From Lojkania enalia (lineage: Eukaryota > Ascomycota > Dothideomycetes > Pleosporales), in the NCBI GenBank assembly GCA_010094045.1, contig ML986652.1, forward strand, positions 88,199-115,221: 27,023 bases of DNA. The letters run 5' to 3'. Of the stretch, positions 11,049 through 20,719 are shown piece by piece. Made by a program: the position numbers and the translations under genes. The notes below the pieces were generated by a model. The model did no database searches. It was not told the DNA's origin and saw only the letters and a program-made list of their open reading frames with translations. Each line of letters begins with the position of its first letter. Position 1 is the stretch's first letter.

Positions 11049-11261
11049 AATCTTATAGTAAGAGGCGAATCTTATCTTAGGGAGGAAGATAAGGAGCTAA
11101 ACTAGTTAATTAAAGATAGCTAGCGGGCTATATTTATATACATAAAAAGGGGTATATTAGCTAATATCTAGTATAATATCTAGCGTAATATCGACTATAA
11201 TATTATACGTCGATATCTAATACAGCTTAGTAGACTAGCCGAAAATCTCTATAATAAATCT
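11049..11261 (-). mobile_element. Solo Copia LTR with AATCT target duplication
   Basis: The 203-bp LTR (11054-11256) is flanked by identical AATCT at 11049-11053 and 11257-11261, the 5-bp duplication left by LTR-element integration. It aligns end to end with the Copia LTR at 25082-25285, which fixes both borders (TATAGTAAG... corresponding to TGTGGTGAG...). No internal sequence remains, so the original element was lost by LTR-LTR recombination. It is heavily mutated by RIP: I count two CpA and no TpG, against 21 in its partner. It interrupts the Gypsy-2 frame just before the chromodomain. Confidence 0.9.
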
Positions 11262-11345
11262 TAATAGGTTTAAGGTTATATACTTATTAATTAGACAAGT
11301 AGTTAGATAACTTAAGTACTAGCTATAATAGCAATATATAGAATA
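11262..11345 (-). pseudogene. Gypsy-2 integrase tail, middle piece
   Basis: On the minus strand it reads FYILLL-stop-LVLKLSNYLSN, two stops, then VYNLKPIK. It resembles the chromovirus segment after KIHPVFHVSLL that links the integrase to the chromodomain. Its upstream neighbour (13277-13218) ends KLAKIYPI, and its downstream neighbour begins INRELEYLVE. It joins them in frame once the Fot1-like element and the solo LTR are removed with one copy of each duplication. Confidence 0.75.
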
Positions 11346-11415
11346 ACGTATAGTATAAGTAAGCTAATCACCTAAGCGAGCTGATTATAATACTAAAACT
11401 ATACTAAAATCGCGA
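11346..11415 (+). repeat. Left terminal inverted repeat of family B element
   Basis: The 70-bp repeat pairs with 13148-13217 with few mismatches. It includes two adjacent 17-bp units, TAAGTAAGCTAATCACC (11356-11372) and TAAGCGAGCTGATTATA (11373-11389). In the opposite end these units are TAAGCGAGCTAATTACC and TAAGCGAGCTAATTATA, 15 of 17 identical. Confidence 0.9.
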
Positions 11416-11489
11416 CTACTTTTCGCAAAATATTATACTTTCTTATATTCTATTATACTATATAGTATAGTAGCCTATTCTTCTATATC

Positions 11490-12970
11490 TATAGTATTAT
11501 TTTTATACGTCCGCGAGTTATACCTAGCCTTACTATACTACCTGCAGCACCTTTAAATCGGCTGGTCTCTATTAACGCGCGCCTTCTTCCTACTCTTCTT
11601 CCTATTAGTATAAGCGCTAAACTCTTTTAGAGTAGTTAATTAAGCGCCTTCTTTAATCGTTAGATTGCCTTCCTTCTATATATACTTTCTTTTATACGAT
11701 CGATGTTATATAGCAGTCTTATTAGCTACTTAAAGCTTAATAACCTAAGCGCGTAATAGTACGTTTTTATATATTATATATATAGTACCCTTTATAAACT
11801 ATTTAAACGCCTCTACTATTAAAGTAGATAAGCTATCTAGGTACTTTTAAACTCTTAATCGAACGTATATAGATTAAGATCTAAATTTAATAGGATTATT
11901 TAGTATTTTTAACTTTTAAGGGGTATCTTTAACTGTAGAGGGTATTAGCGTATATAGTCGAATTTTAAGCTTTAATAGTACTATATCTAGGTCGAATAGA
12001 ACTAGACTAGCGCCTCGAAAACTATTTAGGATATTACTCTTTGTAATTGCTGCGTTAAAAGCTACTTTAAAATAGGGTAAAAACTCGATTTTTATAATAT
12101 AGTTAATATAACCGCGTATTAGCTACTTAACTTAGCGCCTATACACAGTCTTTAAAGGTAAGAAATAACCTATATTTAGTAGCTACAGTAGATACAACAA
12201 ATATAGAGGTATATAGAGAATAATAATATTCTTTTCCTTATAGAGCTGCCTGAATTTAAGTAAGTCGTAGCTCTTATAGATATTAAGAATTAGCAATCGA
12301 TATATACTAATAGTATAATCTTTTATATATACGTTAAAGTACTTTAACTACTTAATACTAATATTATTTATTGTCCAGTTGTTATCAGTAACCTATATAG
12401 CCTAGATTAGTAGAATATCGTCTTCTTTATACTATATAGAGAGGTGGTAGATGCCTATAAAGATGATAAAAAGTAGTATTACCTATCCTATCGCGTTAAT
12501 ACTCTAGATAACTATAGTCTACTCGCGATTACCTGGCTAGAGCTGCTTTAGTCAATTCTATCTCTTAGAGCTAGTAACTACTACTTCTATCGATATTACG
12601 TCTATTATAAAGCCTAATTTGTTAAAGTTGTATATATCTTTATTAATAATACTATACTTAGCCTTTATATTCTATATAAGGTAGAACTAGCCTCTTATAA
12701 CCTTAGAATCCTTATATTTAGCTCTTAAATAGTCGTATTTTTAATTGAATTTAACCTTAAGTTTAGACGTACGTTTAATAAAGTTCTCTACCCAGTTCTT
12801 TTTAACCTAGCTAGTAGAGTATATAGCTAGTAGTAAATTAGCTATATTTTAAATAGTAGTAAGCTGCGGCGGAAATTCTCTTATATCTAGATCTAATATA
12901 TACTAAACAATTACCTACTCCTTAATCTTACTAAGCTTTATTAAATTAGGCCGGTAATTATATTATAGAG
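11490..12970 (-). pseudogene. Fot1-like transposase relic (family B)
   Basis: The minus-strand frame begins near 12960. Landmarks in order: EQVIVQYILDLDIREFPP-like (about 12930-12875), NFIKRTSKLKVKFN (about 12795), DIYNFNKLGF (about 12650-12615; catalytic Asp changed to Asn), VVVTSSKR (about 12580), PGN-RE (about 12530), INAIG-VIPLFIIFIGIYHLS (about 12500-12435), LQVTDNN (about 12390), IKWLKYFN (about 12350-12330) and LLILN (about 12295). Near the C-terminus, about 11553-11504, it reads CCR-stop-YSKARYNSRTY, a decayed CxxCxxxGHNARTC knuckle. The domain order is HTH, DDE_1, C-terminal knuckle, as in fungal Fot1/Pot2 transposases. Stops are TAA/TAG. Confidence 0.85.
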
Positions 12971-13147
12971 CTATTTCTCACCTTTATATACTAAGTATAC
13001 TTTAGGAAATATTATAGATTAATATAACGCGACGTATAGTTAGTATTACATCTTATTAAAGAGCTTAGAGTATAAGCTATATTCTAGCTTCTTTCTAAAT
13101 TAATTCTATAGTTGTTAGTTATAGTATAATACTATAAAGTATAATTA

Positions 13148-13217
13148 TCGCGATTTTAGTAGAGTTTTAGTATTATAATTAGCTCGCTTAGGTAATTAGC
13201 TCGCTTATACTATACGT
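13148..13217 (-). repeat. Right terminal inverted repeat of family B element
   Basis: This is the reverse complement of 11346-11415, and its 17-bp doubled motif is better preserved than in the left end. It is followed by TA at 13218-13219. Confidence 0.9.
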
Positions 13218-13277
13218 TATAGGATATATTTTAGCTAATTTAAATAGCCTTAGTTTATAAGTATATAAGAATACCTT
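13218..13277 (-). pseudogene. Gypsy-2 integrase tail, upstream piece
   Basis: The minus strand reads IKVFLYTYKLRLFKLAKIYPI, resembling the chromovirus block FKVLxxxxTYxLxLPxxxKIHPVF that follows the integrase core. It is cut on one side by the family B element and on the other by the 5' LTR of the plus-strand chromovirus. Confidence 0.7.
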
Positions 13278-13512
13278 TATTATTATAGACGCCCTTACGC
13301 TAAAACTAATTAAAGTATAGAACTCTATATAGGTAAGTAAGTAGGATAAGTTATATAAACGACTTAGCGGCTTAGCTACGAGTAAGTAACTAAGTAAGAG
13401 AAATAATAAGGGAACTAAATTATATTTAACAACCTTACAACTCTAACCTTTATAACTCTTTATAGTTAACTTAAATATCCTCTATATACTCTACTTATAT
13501 ACTTCTATTATA
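13278..13512 (+). repeat. 5' LTR of Gypsy-3
   Basis: It aligns with 19731-20016 and with the solo LTR 9766-10193. The start is inferred from tattattatagac aligned with tagtattatagat after the polypurine tract at 19730. The end is inferred from the point where the solo LTR diverges (ctattata). It is shorter than both partners through internal deletions. The original TG...CA ends appear as TA...TA. Confidence 0.7.
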
Positions 13513-13704
13513 AGCTTATAAGAATAATCCCCTCACAGTATATAATTACTCTTAGTTATTATCCTATCCTATATTTAGCTAATTAGAGGCCGTCATACTT
13601 TAACTACCCTTATAAGACTAGAAGAAGTAAGACTAGTTAGACTACCCTAGTTATAAGGAAAGAGATACCTTTAGTAAGTAACGTAGGAAACTTACGCAAG
13701 TAGA

Positions 13705-15050
13705 ATGTCGAGATTAGCTAGTAAAACTACCTCTTCGGAGGTAGGTATAACAACTATATTTATAAGAATATAAAATAAATTAATATAATAATAGAAATAG
13801 CTAGTTCTAGTAGATAAATAGATAAGAAGCTTAAAGGAGACTTAAGACAGCCTTCTTAAAAGTTTTAAAGGAATATAAGGAATAGTTAATAGTAAGTAAG
13901 GAATAGAACTCGCGGGAATTATCCAGAAACTTAAGTAAGTTAAAAGAGTACTACTAATAATATATTATTAGTAACGAATTAAGTTAGTACTACTTAATAA
14001 GTTTAATAGAACTAGGTCTAAACTTAAAGGATTTCTAGTAGTAGTAAGAATTTATATTAATGCTAATCTAGATATTATCTAGTATAAGAATAAGAAAGTA
14101 CTATTTATAGGAGCCTACCTAATAGGTAAACTACTTAACTGGTTCTAGTCCTTTCTAATAGATTTTAAGAACCACGCGGAAGAATACTAGAAAAGTAAAA
14201 CTAAGATAATATTTATAAGCCTAGTATACTTCTAATAGAAATTTAAACTAGCGTTCAGAGATATCGATAAAGTATAAGTAGTAGAAGATAGACTCTACAA
14301 CCTAATTTAACTAGGATCTATTACTTTATATATATTAAGTTTTTAACAGCTCTTAAATAAAGTTATATAAGATAACTATAGTATAATAGTAAAATTCTGT
14401 AGAGGATTAAAAATAGAAATAAGAAGGGTAATAATATATATAGAATAACCTCAGGACCTAGCATTATACTTCTAACTAGTAAAAAGAATCGATAATAAAT
14501 TATATTAGTTTAAAAATAAGGAAAGGTAAGTATACTACTAAAGGGTACGCTTTTTAGTAAGAGCTGCTAATACGGGCGGACCTATAGACCTGAGTACTAC
14601 TAGAGAAAAGAAGCCTAAACTATAGGCGACTTAAGAAAAGAAGACTTAGAAGAAAGATATTAAGTACTATAATTGTTAGAAACTAGGATATATAGTAAAG
14701 GAATGCCGAAGTAAAAAGAAAGAGAAGAAAAACCGGCCTATAAAAGACAAACCGTAGGAAGTAGGTAAAGAAAAACTAGCCGCAACTATAGAATACAGAA
14801 CCCTATATTAGTCTTTCTATAGTAAAAACGAGTGTTAAATATACTAACAACTTAAAGAAGCTATAAGATATTAGCTTTAGAAGAAAACGTAACTTGCAGT
14901 AATGTAAGAACGTATAAAAAGATAGCTAGAAGAAGTCTAAGAAGAATTAGATAAAGATAAAGAAATAAACACCCCGTTATAAATAGAAGAAGCTACTACT
15001 AGAGTACTAACACCTAAACTAGTATTTAGAGTATATTCTATATACTAATA
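13705..15050 (+). pseudogene. Gypsy-3 gag relic
   Basis: The most likely start is the ATG at 13705, reading MSRLASKTTSSEVGITT. A charged, Gln-rich stretch (DK-stop-IRSLKET near 13812) follows. The capsid body near 14080-14500 includes a block read as IGAYLIGKLLN (about 14107) and RLYNLI (about 14290). The nucleocapsid knuckle at 14665-14706 reads YYNC-stop-KLGYIVKEC, i.e. CxxCxxxGHxxxxC with the first Cys and the His changed to Tyr and a stop after the second Cys. A basic tail (KKKEKK) follows. Gag packages element RNA; this copy is interrupted throughout by TAA/TAG. Confidence 0.85.
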
Positions 15051-15759
15051 AGGAATAATCGAGTATAAATAAGGAACCCCGGCTCTTATAGCTATCCTAT
15101 AGGAGGAACTACCTATAAAATTCTACGATAAGAATAGACTAGAATAAGATATTATTAACGTTTATAAAGAATAGCAAAATACCTACCCTAGAGAAATCTA
15201 CTTCTTATATTTCCAAAAATAGATAGAAATAATAAAAGTAGTAGAAAGACATCTTAATATAATAGATTAGGATAAGGCTATATATATAGTACGAAAAGCA
15301 GTAGCCTTCTTATAAAGTAAAGTACTAGTAAAATACTGGGTACTACAGGCATTACGATATAAATAAGAATAGGACTACCAGGTTAGAAAAGATAATAACC
15401 CTCGTATAAGCTAATACTATCTAGTATATTTCGAGATAGTATAGATATTATATATTAAATAGTAATATAAGGCCTACTAAAAAAGAAAGGAAAATACAGG
15501 TATATAGTTAAGACGATTAAACAAAGACGAGGTACTAGGAAACCCTATAAAATAAGAAGCTATAATAGGATGGAAAGTTACTAAACAAACCTAAAACTAT
15601 ATAGTACTCGAACCTAGACCCCTACTATCTAAAGTATATATTAGAGGAAGACTATAGTATAAATGCCTAAAATAGAAATACCTAAAATATATATCTATAA
15701 AAAAAGTAATAGCCTATTAGCTTAAGATAACTTAACTATACGGGAATATAGGAGAATAC

Positions 15760-16110
15760 TATCTTATAATACTAGAATAATATTATAGCTATAAGGTATA
15801 TATACTTATTAATAGTAGAGTAATAAAGAATTTTATAGCTAGCAACTATATCACTAGAAAAGAAATACCTATAGTACAACTAGAACAACCCTATATAATC
15901 TAAATTATAGAGGGAAAAGACTTCTAGAAGAAAGTTATATATACTATAGAACCGGGAGAGTTTAAAATCCTAGGAACAACCTAATAAGGATAAATCTTCT
16001 AAATTGTAGAAATTACTAACTATAATATTATCCTAGAGATTCTATAGTTAAGAAAGAAAAATCTTTAGATAAACTAGTAAACGGGACGAATTATTCTTAA
16101 AAACTCTAGC
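15760..16110 (+). pseudogene. Gypsy-3 aspartic protease relic
   Basis: At about 15802 the frame reads LINSRVIKNFIASNYITRK, aligning with the retropepsin active site LIDSGAxxNFISxxF. The catalytic triad D-S-G reads N-S-R here, which two or three G-to-A changes would produce. About 180 bases on, VEITNYNIILEIL-stop-LRKKN aligns with the D-x-ILGxxWL-x-x-x-NP flap/C-terminal block, and TGRIIL follows. The protease would cut the Gag-Pol polyprotein. It lies between gag and RT as expected. Confidence 0.8.
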
Positions 16111-16239
16111 TAGCCGGTTAAAGAACAACTTACTATAATAGTAAAAGAAGTAGTAAAAGAATTATTTCTAATAGGAAACGTATTATATAGTATATTTAAA
16201 GAATACTAATACTTAATAAAATAACTTTAAGAACTACTA

Positions 16240-17600
16240 TAATATCTACCTAAATATAGAGAATATAATTATAAAATTAAACTATAACTAGAAAAAGAAC
16301 TTAGATATAGACTAATATATAGTCTAATACTAAGGGAAGTAGAGGCTCTAGAATAATATATAGACAAGTACCTAAAGAAAGGAATAATCCGAGAATTAAG
16401 CTTACTAGTAGTATACCCTATACTTTTCGTAGATAAGAAAGAAATAACAGACCTATAAATATATATCGATTATTATACTCTTAATAATATTACGATTAAG
16501 GATTAATATTCTTTACTACTTATCTGTAACTTAAAAGACTAATTAAGAAAAGCTACTATCTTTATAAAATTAGATATCTAAAATATATACTACTAGATCT
16601 ATATTAAAGAAGGAAACAAATAGAAAATAGTATTTAGAATAAAAAAGGGACTTTTTAAATACCTAGTTATACTATTTAGACTTATTAATATACTAGCTAC
16701 TTTTTAAAAACGAATTAATAAAATACTAAAACCCTACTTTAGACGATTCTATATAGTATATTTAGACGACGTTCTCGTATATTTAAAAATAAAGTAAGAA
16801 TATAAGAAATATATTAAATAAGTACTACGCGTACTATAAGTAGTAAAATTATACTTTAAAGTAAGAAAATATAAATTTTATACTATGCGAATAGACTATT
16901 TAGAATTTATTATCGAACTAGGATAACTATAAATAGACCTAAATAAATTAGTAGTAATTAGAGACTAGCTAACCTTAAAATTAGTTAAAGATATCTAATC
17001 CTTTATAGGATTTTATAACTTCTATTAAACTTTTATAGATAATTAGAGCGATATAACTATACCCTTAGCACAACTATTAAGGAAAGATATTACTTTTATA
17101 TAGGGAAATAAATAAGAAAAAGCCTTCTAAGAAGTTAAGAAATAATTCTAATAAGAACTAGTACTGAAACTCTATAACCTAGAAAAGAAAGCTCTTATAG
17201 AAACCAACGTATTAGGGATAAGAATAGCCGGAATTCTTATATAAATCTATAATAGAAAACGATATCTAGTAGTATACTATTTATAAAAACTTATACTAGT
17301 AGAGATAAATTATAATATATATAACTAAGAACTTCTAGCTATTATAGTATGTTTTAAAGAATAGCGTGTGTACCTTTAAGGAGCGAAATAGTAAACTAAA
17401 GTCTATTACGACTATAAGAACTTTACTACCTTTCTTACTACTAAAACTCTTACCCCTAGGTAGGTTAGATAGTTATAAAAGCTAGCTATATTCGACTTTA
17501 AGATTATCTATATTAGCGGAAAATAAAACTGAAGAGTAGACGTATTAAGTAGACTACTAAGATACGAGTAAAAGAAAGGAACTACAGCTATACTACTAAG
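16240..17600 (+). pseudogene. Gypsy-3 reverse transcriptase and RNase H relic
   Basis: The RT starts with EYNYKIKL, then P-I-Y-x-L-x-x-x-E (about 16310), YL-KKGIIRE (about 16369), and the finger/palm block RALNNIT (about 16475), which leads to KLDI-NxYHxIRIKEG (about 16566-16615). The catalytic motif at 16756-16785 reads VYLDDVLVYL with both aspartates intact. The RNase H domain follows with LIETNVLGIRIAGIL (about 17200), YNIYN-stop-ELLAII (about 17310-17345) and FKIIYISGK (about 17500). Order and motifs are typical of Ty3/Gypsy. Gln and Trp codons have become TAA/TAG throughout. Confidence 0.9.
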
Positions 17601-17749
17601 AAAATAATAAGATAGAAGTATAGTATATAATTACCTAAGACTCGCAGCAACAACTATTACTAAAGAAGTAAGCTGGATAATACTAATTAGGTTAGTAATA
17701 GACGGAATACCTAAAGAACTCTAAGAATAAGAACTAGAATAAGTAGATA

Positions 17750-19060
17750 GACTACTATATATCTACGATTAAATCTATATACTAGCTAAAGTTAGAAAAG
17801 AATTTATTAGATAATTCTACGAAGCCTCTATATACAGATACTAAGGAATAGAGAAAACGCTAGAACGAATCCTTAGAAGATTCTACTTTCCTAAAATAAG
17901 GGAATAGATAAAGAATACGTTATAAGAATATATAGACTACTAATAGAATAAATCTAATAGATATATACTCTATAGACTACTATAGAACCTAGAAATGCTA
18001 ATTAGGCTATAGATAGAAGTTACTATAAACTTTATTATTAAGCTACTAAAGTTAAAAGACTACTCTAAGAAAGAATTATATAACTCTATTATAATAATTG
18101 TAGATAGATTTATAAAATATACCTACTTTATTCCCTATAATAAAGTATTATTAGTAGAATAAGTTGCGAACATCTTTCTAAAATAGATTATTATATAATA
18201 TAGAGTATTATAGAAGATAATTATAGACTAAAATACTAAGTTTATTTTAAAGTTTTAGTAAACAATTATAAACTTACTAGGAATTAAATATAAGATATCT
18301 ATAGTATTTTACCTATAAATAGATAGATAGATAGAATAAATAAACTAAATAGTAGAGTAATACTTATAGTACTATCTTAACTATAGATAAAATAATTAGG
18401 TAATACTACTACTAATAGTATAACTTATATATAATAGTACTATATATAGTATAACTAGAGTATTACTATTTATAGTAAACTATAGATATAAACTAAAAAC
18501 CTATAATACCCTAATTAAAGTAGTATTATAAGTATTCTAGGTATAGGAACAAGTTAAGATTATTTAACAATCGTAAGACTTACTAAAGAAAGACTTCTAG
18601 TTTCTATAATATACTATAAAGAAATACTATAATAAGAAATATAAATAACTACTTTACTTTAAAAAGGGAGAAAAAGTTTAGCTACTATAATAAAATATTT
18701 AAAGTAAATAACTAAGTAGTAAACTAGATTATATTAAAATTAGACTATATAAAATTAAGGAATAAATATTACCCGTAAACTATCGACTTAAATTACCTAC
18801 AACTATAAAAATCTATCTAACCTTCTATATTATACTTATAGAAAAGGTACTCTAAAATATTAAACTAGTAGTATATAATATAAACGTATATAGAGAAGAT
18901 TAGGAATAGAAAGTTAAGAGAATAATAAGGTATAAGATATAGAATAGTAAATAATACTATCTAATTAAATAGTTAAGAATAGATAAATATAGAAACTTAT
19001 AGAATAATATCTAGAAACTAGAAGAAAACCTTAGCTTTATAGCGTTATAAATATATTATA
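17750..19060 (+). pseudogene. Gypsy-3 integrase with C-terminal chromodomain, relic
   Basis: The zinc-binding N-terminal region is seen at about 17820-17950 (GIEKTLERILRRFYFPKIR), with its His/Cys ligands now Tyr or stops. In the core, the first aspartate lies in IIIIVDRFIKYTYF (about 18091-18130) and the second in IID-NTKF (about 18218). The glutamate lies in VEQYL (about 18350, after a stretch of Gln-derived stops). The basic GPY/F-like tail (YRLKLPTTIKIY, about 18782) precedes a chromodomain at about 18900-19040, read as VKRII-RYKI-NSK-YYLIK-LGIDKYRNL. Two Trp positions have become stops. The protein would integrate cDNA, and the chromodomain would aim it at heterochromatin. Confidence 0.85.
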
Positions 19061-19129
19061 AAAACTAAATTCGCGAAGGAAATTTAAAGATAAAATAGTA
19101 GAATTAAATAATATTAGCTATATTACAAG

Positions 19130-19387
19130 AGGCGACTCTACTTTAGAAAGAAGATCTACTTTACAATCCGCCTCTTCTTCTTCCTTAAGCTGCTTTTACG
19201 CACGTTTATAACCCTCTACTTATCTATACTTTACTTATTCGCGAATCTTTCAAAGACGCTAAATCTTTATATAAGCTGCTGCTACCTTATTAAAAAGTTG
19301 TTCTAACTCTTCTTAGGCTAGATAAATCTCCTCCTCTAATTTTACAACTTTAGTATCCTACTTTACTACTAGAAAGAATTAGAAATA
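19130..19387 (-). pseudogene. Antisense coiled-coil frame in the 3' region of Gypsy-3
   Basis: Between the chromodomain and the polypurine tract, the opposite strand holds a frame of about 85 codons. Its five in-frame TAA/TAG and one TGA fall mostly at positions where Gln or Arg would fit. It reads KVVKLEEEIYLA (about 19355), EELEQLFNKVAAAYIKI (about 19317), KIRE (about 19254) and QLKEEEEADCKVD (about 19190). The heptad pattern, Glu/Lys richness and run of Glu suggest a short coiled-coil protein. I recall similar short coiled-coil ORFs being annotated in fungal genomes, but I cannot confirm a link. It could be an extra antisense gene of this retroelement family or a fossil of a captured gene. 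Confidence 0.5.
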
Positions 19388-19715
19388 AATTAGTAATATA
19401 GGGTTATAATATATATACAACCTAAGTATTATAATCTATATTATATAATAAGTATATACTAGTATAAAAGTATTCTAAATAATATAACTTTTTAGGTATC
19501 TTCTTTTTATCTATTTTATAAGTTAACTCTTTATAAGAATACTAAAAATAAGGTATAATAATCTTACCTAAACAGTCTATATAATTAGTATAATAGTATC
19601 TACTTAGAGTTAAATAATAAAGAGGAGGTATTCGAAATATATATAGTTTTAGTAAAAATAGTATACTGATTCTACTATATATTAGATTAGAATAGGAAAA
19701 CTCTTAGGCTAAGAG

Positions 19716-19730
19716 TTTAAAGGGGGAAGG
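19716..19730 (+). other. Polypurine tract of Gypsy-3
   Basis: The sequence tttaaagggggaagg lies directly before the 3' LTR start. Polypurine tracts prime plus-strand DNA synthesis in LTR elements. It fixes the LTR edge at about 19731. Confidence 0.75.
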
Positions 19731-20016
19731 TAGTATTATAGATACCTCTATAAGAATCCTTATACTAGATCTAATTAAGACTTAGGACTTTATATAGTTA
19801 GAAGAATAAAACTAATATAAAATATATAATATATTTAGTAGTTTAGTTAACTAAATAACTAAATATACTTAGCTGCTTAGTTAATTAAGTAACTAAGTAA
19901 AAAGAAATAGTAAGGAAACTAAATTATATTTAATAATTTTACAACTCTAACTTTTATAGCTTTTTATAATTAACTTAAATATCCTTTATATATACTACTT
20001 ATATACTTCTATTATA
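19731..20016 (+). repeat. 3' LTR of Gypsy-3, shared with a following partial copy
   Basis: It begins tagtattatagatacc after the polypurine tract and ends near attata (20016). It matches the 5' LTR and the solo LTR at 9766-10193. It is followed by internal sequence of the same family, not by foreign DNA. Confidence 0.75.
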
Positions 20017-20340
20017 AACTTATAAGAATAATCTCCTATAGTATATAATTACTTTTAGTTATTACCTTATCCTATACCTAGCTAATTAAAGACTATTATA
20101 AATAGCTTTTTTAAAAGTCTTAAAGAAATATAAGAAATAATTAATAGTAAATAAGAAATAAAACTTATAAGAATTATCTAGAAATTTAAATAGATTAAAA
20201 AAATACTGCTAATAATATATTATTAATAATAAATTAAATTAGTACTATTTAATAAGTTTAATAGAATGAAGTCTAAACCTAAAGAATTTCTAATAGTAGT
20301 AAGAATTTATATTAATACTAATCTAAATATTAGACTAGTA
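20017..20340 (+). pseudogene. Second partial Gypsy-3 copy: leader and start of gag
   Basis: 20017-20090 aligns with the leader at 13513-13590 (aagaataatctcctatag). 20100-20335 then aligns with gag at 13855-14095 (aagtcttaaagaaatataag; ttaataagtttaatagaa). About 250 bases of leader and gag start are missing between these blocks. The copy breaks off at about 20335. LTR-internal-LTR-internal order suggests unequal recombination between neighbouring copies. It has gone further in C-to-T decay than the first copy. Confidence 0.8.
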
Positions 20341-20369
20341 AATAGAATATATAGTATTTTACCTAGGTT

Positions 20370-20515
20370 ATGGTTAGGTTTAGGATTTTTAGTACTAGAG
20401 TTAGAGTTAAAGTAGAGTTTTTAGCACTAAGATATAGGTTAAATAGAGGTTTTTAGTATTAAGGCTAAGGTTAGGGTAGAGTTCTTAGTACTAGAATATA
20501 AGGTTAAGATAAGAA
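20370..20515 (+). repeat. 32-bp tandem repeat, about 4.5 units
   Basis: The core ttttagtactagag recurs with exact 32-bp spacing. The A of its TTAG falls at 20391, 20423, 20455 and 20487, and the intervening sequence is a variable ggttaaagtagag-like block. Units differ mostly by transitions. It lies between the broken Gypsy-3 copy and a Fot1-like element. I recognise no known satellite. Confidence 0.8.
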
Positions 20516-20565
20516 TACTTTATAGGGTTCCTCTATAATTATAGGAAATAATTATATATTATATA

Positions 20566-20640
20566 ATATATTCTACTATTAAAGCGGCTAAACTATTAAA
20601 GCGGCTACTTTTTCTTAGTATAATAAATACTATATATAAA
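20566..20640 (+). repeat. Left terminal inverted repeat of family A copy 1
   Basis: It pairs with 22340-22414. It contains two adjacent 17-mers, ACTATTAAAGCGGCTAA (20575-20591) and ACTATTAAAGCGGCTAC (20592-20608), 16 of 17 identical. Confidence 0.9.
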
Positions 20641-20719
20641 AAGTTAATTTACTTAATACTAATAAGAGATTTTATATATAATATACTTTTATCTAATTTA
20701 GAATTTTCTCTACTATCCT

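Larger units (their letters stand above)
11346..13217 (-). mobile_element. Fot1/pogo-like DNA transposon with both ends (family B)
   Basis: The element is 1872 bp with 70-bp terminal inverted repeats at 11346-11415 and 13148-13217, both starting ACGTATAGTATAAG. Each end is flanked by TA (11344-11345, 13218-13219), the target duplication of Tc1/mariner-type elements. Size and structure are normal for Fot1/Pot2. It sits in the integrase tail of Gypsy-2, and removing it plus one TA restores the frame as KIYPIFYILL, matching family KIHPVFHVSL. Transcription of the transposase would run on the minus strand. It is dead from RIP but keeps all its landmarks. Confidence 0.9.
13278..20016 (+). mobile_element. 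Ty3/Gypsy chromovirus with both LTRs, plus strand (Gypsy-3)
   Basis: A structurally complete element of about 6.7 kb: 5' LTR 13278-13512, gag from 13705, CCHC knuckle 14665-14706, protease about 15790-16080, RT 16240-16790, RNase H 17160-17560, integrase 17750-18700, chromodomain about 18890-19050, polypurine tract 19716-19730 and 3' LTR 19731-20016. The terminal chromodomain places it among the chromoviruses. It inserted into Gypsy-2 at 13277. The two LTRs differ in length and by many substitutions, so insertion is old. RIP stops occur in every domain. Internal sequence of the same family continues beyond the 3' LTR. Confidence 0.9.

Noticed and set aside
13273..13277. ACCTT as target duplication of Gypsy-3, with ACCTT at 20064-20068
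   Set aside because: Similarity to the internal leader continues through 20064, so that ACCTT is not a flank of the 3' LTR. The match is accidental.
20367..20386. Telomere-like ggttaggtttagg
   Set aside because: Only one or two TTAGG-like words, and they fall inside the 32-bp repeat units. There is no run of telomere repeats.
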